Shown here piece after piece: positions 57,628 through 64,000 of a stretch of DNA of 64,000 nucleotides; position 1 is the first letter of the stretch; every line of letters begins with the position of its first letter. Source of the stretch: Methylorubrum salsuginis (lineage in GTDB: Bacteria > Pseudomonadota > Alphaproteobacteria > Rhizobiales > Beijerinckiaceae); contig NZ_FOSV01000015.1 in the NCBI RefSeq assembly GCF_900114375.1, positions 62,001-126,000 on the forward strand, read 5' to 3'. The notes beneath the pieces were generated by a model that saw nothing but the letters and a program-made list of their open reading frames with translations, was not told the DNA's origin and ran no database searches. The position numbers and the translations under genes were made by a program.

Positions 57628-60600
57628 ATGGCTCTCCTCCGGCGCCTCCTCGGCTCCCATCGGCGGTCGAACGCCGAATCGAACCGGTTTCCAGGGCGCC
57701 TCGACGAAATCCGCGGCGGCATCGTGTACGGTTGGGCGACCGATCGGCAGGAGCCGGGGCGCCTCGTCACCGTCTCCCTGCAGATCGACGGACAGATCGT
57801 GGCGGAGGCTCCGGCCGACCAGCCGCGGCCGGACGTGCAGGCGGCGGGCTTCGGGCGGGGGCATGGCGGCTTCGGCCTGCGCATCCCCGACGCCTTCGCC
57901 GACGGGGCCGAGCATCAGGTCAGCGTCGTCGCCGGCTCGGGCGAGCCGCCGCTGCCGGGCGGACCGATCCCCTACCGCGCCACCGCTCCGGCGCCCGAGC
58001 CCGTGCCGGCGGAGCCCCAGCCGATCCGGGGCTATTTCGAGGCCGTGGCCAAGGGCGCGGCCATCGGCTGGGCCTACGATCCGAACGTCCCGCAGGCGCG
58101 GCTCGAACTCCAGCTCATCGTGGACGGCACGCCGGCGGGCCGCTTCGTCGCCGACGCCTCGCGCGCCGACGTGGCCGATGCGGGCCACGGCGACGGCTTC
58201 CACGGCTTCGTCGGCCGGATTCCCGGCGAGTTCTACGACGGCCGCCCGCACGCGATCGAGGTCGCCCTCGCCGGTACCGACATCCGCCTGGAGGGCGGTC
58301 CGCATACCCTGCAGCAATCCCGCGCCGGCATGGCCTATCTCGACCGCCCCGCGGCCTGCATCTCCGGATGGGCGACGCAGGGGACGGACGTGGAGATCCG
58401 CTACGACGACCATCCCCCGATCCGGGTGAGGGGCCGCCGGCTCGTGTCCGGCTTCGGCGACGAGAAGATGCCGACGGCCAATTGCGGCTTTTCCAGCCCG
58501 ATCCCGCCCGAATGCCTCGACGGCGGCTGGCACGCGGTCTCCGTGCGGTTCGCCGGCAGCGACGACGATCTGTCGGGAAGCCCGTTCGAATTCCGCCTGC
58601 GCACGCCGTCGGTGCAGCTCGGGCTCACCCGCTCGTCCGGCCGGCTGGTCGAGGGTTGGGCCTTCGACGCGCTCGCGCCCGACCACCCGGTGCGGCTCGC
58701 CGTCTTCGCCGACGGCGCTCCTCTCGGCACGGTCAAGGCCGACGGCGTGCGGGCCGACATCCCCGGCCGCCCGGCCCGGAACTTCGCCTTCACCCTGCCG
58801 CGCGGCGCGCACCGGCTCGATTTCGCCCTCGCGGACACGCCGCATGCGCCGTTTGCCAGCTTCACGATCGGCGGCGGCGAGGCCCAGCCGGTGGCGGCCG
58901 ACCAGACGACGCTGCAGGACGAGGCGCGCTTTGCCGATCCCGCCTTCGTCGCGTCGGTCCGCGCCGCCTTCGCGGCGTTCCTCGATGACCCCGGCACGCG
59001 CTTCGACGCCCCGTGGTACCGCCTGACCTATCCCACGGCGCTCGAGGCCATGGCGCCGGGCAACGACCCGGACGCGGCGGCGTTCGCCCATTACCGCGAC
59101 CACGGCCATGCCGCGGGCCACGCGCCCTCGCCCCTGTTCGACGAGGCGTGGTACCGGCACCGCTGGCCGAGCGTGGGCCGGGCGGTCGCGGCCGGACTCA
59201 TCCCCTGCGGCTTCGCCCATTACCTCGCCTTCGGGGCGCAGGCCGGCTTCGCGCCGGTGCCGGGCTTCGAGGCGGGCACGGCCGTCGCGGTGCCGGCGGC
59301 TGCGGCACGGTCCGGGGCGGACGCCGCCCCGCTCGACGCCTTCCTGCGCCAGGCCCGGAGCGGCGGGGCGCTGCCGGCTCCGTCGCGCAGCCTGTACGAC
59401 GACTGGGTCGACCGGCTGCTGAGGGAGGCCCCGGAGGGAACCGCCGCGGCGCTGGCAGCCGGCGACCGCGCGATCCGCGCCCGCCTCGACGCGCCGCTGC
59501 CGGCCACGCCCCTGGTCTCGGTGATCATGCCGACCTTCAACCGGGCTCACACCATCGCCGAGGCGATCGGCAGCCTGGTGGAGCAGAGCTACCAGAACTG
59601 GGAGCTGCTGGTCTGCGACGACGGCAGCATCGACCGGACCGCGCAGGTCGTGGCCCAGATGGCCGATCCGCGCATCCGTTACTTCGCCTTCGAGAAGGCG
59701 AACGGCGCCATCGCCCGCAACCGGGGCCTCGCGCTCGCCCGCGGCGAGTACATCGCCTATCTCGATTCCGACAACATCTGGCATCCGTCCTATCTCGACG
59801 TGATCCTGCGGGCCCTCCTCGCCTCGCCGAGCCGCCCCTGCGCCTACGCCGCCTATCTCGACACCGAGATCGTCGGCACGCGGGTCGAGTTCCGGGCGCT
59901 CGCCGTCGAGCCGTTCGATCCGGTGAAGCTGTCCCGGGCCAACTTCATCGACCTCAACACCATCTGCCATCACCGCCACCTCTACGATTGGCTCGGCGGC
60001 TTCGACGAGACGCTGCCGCGGGTGCAGGATTGGGATCTGGCGCTGCGCTACTTCTCGATCTTCCGCCCGATCCACGTGCCGGAGGTGCTGGCCTTCTACC
60101 GGCGCAACGTCGCCTGGGGTCAGGTGACGGCGATCTCGCTGGCGCATGACGTCAACGCCATCGTCGCCCGCAAGACCACCGCGCGGCTCAGCGACGGCCA
60201 TCTGCGGCTCGACATCGACTGGCCTGCCGATCCGCGCCTGACGGTGATCCTCGGTTCCGGCGCCGAGGCGGCGCTCCTGGCCGAGCTGCTGATCCATCTG
60301 GTCGTGGACGGGGCGGAAGTCACCCTGGCCCATGGCGGCCGTACGCCCGCCCCGCGCACGCTCCATCCGGCCGACCCGGTCGCCGACCTGCCCCTCGGGC
60401 CGGAGGCGTTCGCCTCGACCGAGACGCTGGCCGCCGCCCTCGAACCGTTCCTGTCACGCGAGAGCGCCGTGCTCGCCCTCGGGCTGTCCTCAGCCGAGAT
60501 CGCGGACCTGTCCGGGCGCCTCGGGCGGCCGGTCGATACCCTCGCGGTCGATGCGGACGGCGTGGGGATTGTCGCCGCCGACCTGGCCCGGCCGTTCCAC

Positions 60601-61128
60601 CTCGGCGCCTTGCCGCTCCCGAGCCCTGCGGAGGCTGCGCCGCCGGAGGGCCGCCGGCCCCTGCTCCTGCTCGGCGGGGCGGGCCATCCGAACGCCGTGC
60701 CGAGCCCCCTGGGCGGCGTCATCGTCGCCCCCGCCGATCTCGCCTCGGGCTCCTGGCAGCGGACCCGGCGGGGCGGGGAGGTCGAACCCTGGTCCGAGCA
60801 GGGCCATGCGGCGATCGCCCGGGCCCTGGCGGCTGCGGGCGCGCTCACCAGCATCGTCCCGGCCGAGGCGCTCGGCCCGCTGGGTCTGTCCCTCGTCGTC
60901 GAGGCGATTCAGCGCGGCATCGCCGTGACCCTGCCGCCCTCCACCTTCGCCGACCCGCTGATCGCGGCGCGCGCCGTCGCCGATCTCCGCGGGAACGCGG
61001 GGGAGGCCGGTCGCCTCGCCCGCGCGACGGGCCGCGCCCGCGCCCACGGTCTCGCCTTCCATGCCGAGCTGACCGCGGAGCGGCTGCGCTTCTACCTGTA
61101 TCGGCGCTGCTTCGAGGGGAATCGCTGA
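57628..61128 (+). CDS. Multidomain glycosyltransferase (GT2) with four N-terminal beta repeats
   Basis: 1166 residues, no signal peptide. Four repeats of about 95 residues begin near 23, 135, 234 and 329; each has an IxGWA(T/Y/F) core, DG turns and ends near GGP or an equivalent. Residues about 425-550 carry two DEAWYRHRWP / FAHYLAFG type motifs seen in large surface-polysaccharide glycosyltransferases. The GT2 domain starts at 628 (VSVIMPTFNRAHTIAEAIGS), has CDDGSIDRT, ARNRGLALARGEYIAYL, and DSD at 713-715, then WDLALRYFSIF. The last 280 residues are an unassigned domain. Likely makes or decorates a cell-surface polysaccharide. Overlaps the next gene by one base. Confidence 0.85.
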   Translation: MALLRRLLGSHRRSNAESNRFPGRLDEIRGGIVYGWATDRQEPGRLVTVSLQIDGQIVAEAPADQPRPDVQAAGFGRGHGGFGLRIPDAFADGAEHQVSVVAGSGEPPLPGGPIPYRATAPAPEPVPAEPQPIRGYFEAVAKGAAIGWAYDPNVPQARLELQLIVDGTPAGRFVADASRADVADAGHGDGFHGFVGRIPGEFYDGRPHAIEVALAGTDIRLEGGPHTLQQSRAGMAYLDRPAACISGWATQGTDVEIRYDDHPPIRVRGRRLVSGFGDEKMPTANCGFSSPIPPECLDGGWHAVSVRFAGSDDDLSGSPFEFRLRTPSVQLGLTRSSGRLVEGWAFDALAPDHPVRLAVFADGAPLGTVKADGVRADIPGRPARNFAFTLPRGAHRLDFALADTPHAPFASFTIGGGEAQPVAADQTTLQDEARFADPAFVASVRAAFAAFLDDPGTRFDAPWYRLTYPTALEAMAPGNDPDAAAFAHYRDHGHAAGHAPSPLFDEAWYRHRWPSVGRAVAAGLIPCGFAHYLAFGAQAGFAPVPGFEAGTAVAVPAAAARSGADAAPLDAFLRQARSGGALPAPSRSLYDDWVDRLLREAPEGTAAALAAGDRAIRARLDAPLPATPLVSVIMPTFNRAHTIAEAIGSLVEQSYQNWELLVCDDGSIDRTAQVVAQMADPRIRYFAFEKANGAIARNRGLALARGEYIAYLDSDNIWHPSYLDVILRALLASPSRPCAYAAYLDTEIVGTRVEFRALAVEPFDPVKLSRANFIDLNTICHHRHLYDWLGGFDETLPRVQDWDLALRYFSIFRPIHVPEVLAFYRRNVAWGQVTAISLAHDVNAIVARKTTARLSDGHLRLDIDWPADPRLTVILGSGAEAALLAELLIHLVVDGAEVTLAHGGRTPAPRTLHPADPVADLPLGPEAFASTETLAAALEPFLSRESAVLALGLSSAEIADLSGRLGRPVDTLAVDADGVGIVAADLARPFHLGALPLPSPAEAAPPEGRRPLLLLGGAGHPNAVPSPLGGVIVAPADLASGSWQRTRRGGEVEPWSEQGHAAIARALAAAGALTSIVPAEALGPLGLSLVVEAIQRGIAVTLPPSTFADPLIAARAVADLRGNAGEAGRLARATGRARAHGLAFHAELTAERLRFYLYRRCFEGNR

Positions 61129-62798
61129 TGGTTCAGCGCATGGGCGAGGAGATGGGCGGCGACATGGGCGGCGACCTGGGCGACGCGTCGCACCCGCTGG
61201 ACGGCGAGCAGGACGAGGCCCCCTTGGCCGAGGCCGGGGGAGAGGCGTGGACGCCCGGGTGGAACGAGGCCTCCCCGCCCGTCGAAGCGGAGCCGACGGG
61301 CACCGCGCCGCGCGGCACTCTGCTGCCGGTGCTGCTGGGCGGTCTGCTGACCGTCCGGCTGCCGGGTGAGCAGGCCGCCGAGTTCCTGCTCGACGGCACC
61401 GTCTTCGCCCGCATCGAGCCCACGGACTCGATCCGCCAGCGAAACCATTTCGTGCCGATGCCGGACTTCACCCCCGGCGCCGTGCTGCGGGCCGTCGATC
61501 CGAGCACCGGGACCGATCTCGACGGCAGCCCCGTCACCCTGCAGCCGCCGGGCCGGATCGGGCGCATCGACCGGGTCGCCGGACGCTTCGTGTTCGGTAC
61601 GGTCGAGGCGTCGGCGGAGGGGCCGGACGGCGAGGCGACGGTCCTGGCCTTCATCGACGGTGAGGTCGTGGCCCATGCCGTCGCCCGCCCGGCGCAAGCC
61701 GGGGCCGCCGGCCCGGCGGGCTCATTGTCCTTCGTGCTGCTGCTGCCGATCGCCGTCGCCGAGGGCCGGCCCGCCTTCGTGCATCTGGCGCTGGCCGGCG
61801 GCTCCGAACGGTTCGAGGGCGGTCCGGTCCGCGTCGGCACGCAGGCGGCACCGGCCGCGCCGCGCCGCCGCCGCGCCGCCCGCGCCCTGCGGATGGCGAT
61901 CAAGATCGCCGCGCCCAACCTGCGGATGGCGCCGCAATGGGGCGACACCCACTTCGCCAAGGGCCTCAAGGCGGCCCTGGAGCCCCTTGGCTGGATCGTG
62001 CGGATCGACACGCGCGACGCGTGGTACGGCGGCGAAGCCGTGGATGTCGATCTCGTGCTGCGCGGCCTGGGGCGCTACAAGGTCGATCCCGAGCGGCTCA
62101 ACCTGATGTGGCTGATCAGCCATCCGAACCGGGTCGAGGCGGACGAGCCGGCGGATTTCGACCACGTCTTCGTCGCCTCCGACGTCTACCTGCCGACCTT
62201 CCGCCGCACCGGCACCCCTTGCTCGGCCCTGCATCAGGCGACCGATCCGGCGGTGTTCATGCCCTCGCCTTCGCCGACCGTCGAGACGCCGCTGCTGTTC
62301 GTCGGTAATTCCCGGCGCGAGTACCGCACCATGGTGCGGTGGTGCATCGAGCAGCGGCTGCCGCTGGCGATTTGGGGGGCGATGTGGGAGGGCATCGTGC
62401 CGCCCGAGCTCGTCCACGGCACCCACATCCCCAACGACCGCCTCGCCGCGGCCTATGCGGGTGCGGGCGTGCTGCTGAACGACCACTGGGACGCGATGCG
62501 CGAGAACGGCTTCCTGTCGAACCGCCTGTTCGACGGGAGCGCGGCGGGCGCGCCCATCCTCACCGACCCAGTGGCGGGGCTCGCCGAAGTGTTCGGCGAC
62601 ACGATCCCGGCGGTCGACAGCGCCGAGGAACTGGCCGCCGAGGCGAAGGCGATCCTCGCCGACTCGGAAAGCGCCCGCGCCCGCGCGCGTCGCGCCCGCG
62701 ACATCGTGCTCTCCGCCCACACTTTCGCCCACCGCGCCCGCACCATCGTCGAGGTGGTGGAGGCCTTGGGGGGCCCGCGCGCCGCACAGGTGGCGTAG
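61128..62798 (+). CDS. Glycosyltransferase, CgeB-like (GT1-type), with N-terminal beta domain
   Basis: 556 residues from ATG 61128, which overlaps the previous TGA. Residues about 145-237 resemble one copy of the beta repeat of the preceding protein (GRFVFGTVEASAEGP... FEGGP). The C-terminal part is a GT-B glycosyltransferase: IAAPNLRMAPQWGDTHFAKGLKAAL, a Rossmann stretch LNLMWLISHPNRVEADEP, LLFVGNSRREYRTMVRW, and LNDHWDAMRENGFLSNRLFD, the hallmark of CgeB/Glyco_trans_1_2 proteins, plus ILTDPVAGLAEVFGDTIP. Probably the same pathway as its neighbour. The first 50 residues (Asp/Gly/Met-rich) may not be translated. Confidence 0.83.
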   Translation: MVQRMGEEMGGDMGGDLGDASHPLDGEQDEAPLAEAGGEAWTPGWNEASPPVEAEPTGTAPRGTLLPVLLGGLLTVRLPGEQAAEFLLDGTVFARIEPTDSIRQRNHFVPMPDFTPGAVLRAVDPSTGTDLDGSPVTLQPPGRIGRIDRVAGRFVFGTVEASAEGPDGEATVLAFIDGEVVAHAVARPAQAGAAGPAGSLSFVLLLPIAVAEGRPAFVHLALAGGSERFEGGPVRVGTQAAPAAPRRRRAARALRMAIKIAAPNLRMAPQWGDTHFAKGLKAALEPLGWIVRIDTRDAWYGGEAVDVDLVLRGLGRYKVDPERLNLMWLISHPNRVEADEPADFDHVFVASDVYLPTFRRTGTPCSALHQATDPAVFMPSPSPTVETPLLFVGNSRREYRTMVRWCIEQRLPLAIWGAMWEGIVPPELVHGTHIPNDRLAAAYAGAGVLLNDHWDAMRENGFLSNRLFDGSAAGAPILTDPVAGLAEVFGDTIPAVDSAEELAAEAKAILADSESARARARRARDIVLSAHTFAHRARTIVEVVEALGGPRAAQVA

Positions 62799-62835
62799 AA
62801 GACATCGCCGGGACCAGCCGCGGGGAGACGAGAGT

Positions 62836-63765
62836 TCACCCGCCCCCCTGCAGCACCGCCGGCGCCGGATCGCCCCCGTCCAGCGTGCGCGCCACCGTGC
62901 GGGCGACGGTGAGCAGCGCCGTCACCATCGGGGTGGCCGGGTCGCGGCGGGGGGCGACGAGGCCGATGGCGTGGCGCAGGTCGGGCTCGACGATCGGGAT
63001 CGCCCGCAGCCCCTCGGTCGGCCCCAGCGCGTCGGCGAGGATCGCCGGCATCACGCTCGCCCATTGCAGCGTGCGCACATGGGTCATCAGCACCACCATC
63101 GAGTTGGATTCCAGCGTCGGCGCGGGCTCGCCGCCGGCCTTGCGCAGTTGCTCGTCGATGATCCGGCGATTCTGCATGTTGGGGGTCAGCAGGCAGAGCG
63201 GAATCTTCGAGAGTTCCGCCCAGGTGACGCTGGCGCGCTCGGCATAGGGGCCGCCCGCCGCGGTGAGCAGCTGATAATGCTCAGTGTAGAGCGGGACCGT
63301 GGTGACGCGCCCGAGCGGCTCGTTGTCGATGTAGGTGAGCCCGGCATCGGCTTCCAAGTTGTCGATCAGCGAGAAGATATCCTCCGAGGTGGTGGAGAGC
63401 ACGCTGAAGCGGACGTTGGGGTAGCGCACCCGGTAGGGGGTGGTGAGCGCGGCCACCATCGGGAGCGCGGTCGGCACCGCGGCGATGCGCAGATGGCCCG
63501 ACAGACCGCGGCGGAGCGCGGCCACGTCGTCCTGCATGGCGCGGGCGTCGCCGACGATGCGCCGACCCCAGGCCAGCACCCGGTCGCCCTCGGGGGTAAA
63601 GCCCTGGAAGCGCGAGCCGCGCTGGACGAGGCGCACGCCGAAGCGGTCCTCCAGGCTCTTCACGCCGGCCGAGAGCGTCTGCTGGGTGACGCCGCAGGCC
63701 TCCGCCGCCCGCCCGAAATGCTGCTCGCGGGCGAGCGCCAGCAGGAATTCCAGCTTGTCGATCAC
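62836..63765 (-). CDS. LysR family transcriptional regulator
   Basis: 309 residues from GTG 63765. The HTH is MIDKLEFLLALAREQHFGRAAEACGVTQQTLSAGVKSLEDRFGVRLVQRGSRFQGFTPEGDRVL, very like regulators found beside soluble formate dehydrogenase genes (FdsR-type). The effector domain reads GHLRIAAVPTALPMVAALTTPYRVRYPNVRFSVLSTTSEDIFSL. The start GTG is preferred over an ATG at 63888 that gives an Arg-rich extension. No formate dehydrogenase gene is in the window, so the target is inference. It is downstream of tuf on the same strand but separated by a terminator. Confidence 0.88.
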   Translation of the reverse strand: MIDKLEFLLALAREQHFGRAAEACGVTQQTLSAGVKSLEDRFGVRLVQRGSRFQGFTPEGDRVLAWGRRIVGDARAMQDDVAALRRGLSGHLRIAAVPTALPMVAALTTPYRVRYPNVRFSVLSTTSEDIFSLIDNLEADAGLTYIDNEPLGRVTTVPLYTEHYQLLTAAGGPYAERASVTWAELSKIPLCLLTPNMQNRRIIDEQLRKAGGEPAPTLESNSMVVLMTHVRTLQWASVMPAILADALGPTEGLRAIPIVEPDLRHAIGLVAPRRDPATPMVTALLTVARTVARTLDGGDPAPAVLQGGG

Positions 63766-63832
63766 GCTGCACGATCCTGAGAAGCCCGTGGGGAGGGCGG
63801 GCTCACGCGATCGAGAAAGCGCGGTGGCCGCC

Positions 63833-63861
63833 AAAAGAAAAGGGCCGGCTTTCGCCGGCCC
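63833..63861 (-). terminator. Intrinsic terminator of tuf
   Basis: On the minus strand GGGCCGGC-GAAA-GCCGGCCC is followed by TTTTCTTTT: a perfect 8-bp stem, stable tetraloop and T-tract, 57 bases past the tuf stop. The clearest intrinsic terminator in the window. Confidence 0.93.
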
Positions 63862-63918
63862 TCCCCAAGTCTCGACGGAAAGGCGCACGCGCGAAGCCGT
63901 GCGCCCAATCCGAGGAAA

Positions 63919-64000
<82 letters not shown>

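Noticed and set aside
57409..60366. 985-residue open frame opposite the GT2 gene
   Set aside because: Arg/Gly/Asp-rich, no motifs; the plus-strand protein has clear GT2 and repeat domains.

Overview
The window is very GC-rich (roughly 70 %), densely coded, and has alphaproteobacterial gene orders: rpsF-rpsR-DUF2232-rplI, dnaB-alr-radA, cvpA-purF, rplU-rpmA-GNAT-obgE. It looks like chromosome from a Methylobacterium / Methylorubrum (extorquens-type) species. The best lineage clue is a 136-residue DHFR-like protein at 18792-19202 that I recognise as DmrA, the dihydromethanopterin reductase of methylotrophs that use methanopterin-linked C1 transfer. The genus call is inference; no rRNA or tRNA gene was seen to confirm it.

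Layout. 1-2.2 kb: start of a ThpR-like RNA phosphodiesterase, a periplasmic GDSL esterase (TesA-like) divergent from a YbbA-like ABC ATPase, then a nucleotidyltransferase where the ABC permease would be expected. 2.5-5.0 kb: a secreted galactose-oxidase-like copper radical enzyme and a PH-domain protein. 5.1-6.0 kb: an AT-richer islet. 6.0-8.6 kb: ribosomal protein cluster. 9.0-10.4 kb: an isolated GT-D glycosyltransferase. 10.6-14.8 kb: dnaB, alr, radA. 14.9-20.5 kb: queuosine-precursor transporter, cvpA-purF-SDR, dmrA, YbdK-type ligase. 20.5-24.5 kb: TauE/SafE exporter, a phospholipase D / VTT membrane-protein pair, one hypothetical. 24.8-31.2 kb: an MFS-cyoABCD-SURF1 transcription unit for a bo3-type quinol oxidase. 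31.4-38.5 kb: an outer-membrane protein, then a TetR-regulated RND efflux operon (two adaptors, one pump). 38.7-44.4 kb: small proteins, a gltIJKL-type glutamate/aspartate uptake operon and a porin. 44.8-53.7 kb: secreted and lipid-related proteins (DUF3016, HhH protein, patatin lipoprotein, OlsB-like acyltransferase), an MFS transporter, DUF2267, HerA-like ATPase, HTH protein. 53.7-57.5 kb: rplU-rpmA-GNAT-hypothetical-obgE. 57.6-62.8 kb: two overlapping large glycosyltransferase genes sharing a repeated beta domain. 62.8-64 kb: a LysR regulator and the 3' end of tuf.

Most of the window is housekeeping. The unusual content lies between and at the edges of genes: (i) a multi-hairpin element in three related copies, each in the sense orientation just 3' of a stop codon; (ii) a roughly 100-bp dispersed repeat in three copies; (iii) a large palindrome that appears to have invaded the 5' end of an RND adaptor gene; (iv) a 42-residue protein made of a duplicated motif beside a 12-bp tandem repeat; (v) a new-looking N-terminal domain on a GT-D enzyme; and (vi) a family of about 95-residue beta repeats on two glycosyltransferases. 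No CRISPR array, complete IS, prophage, integrase or convincing new defence system was found.
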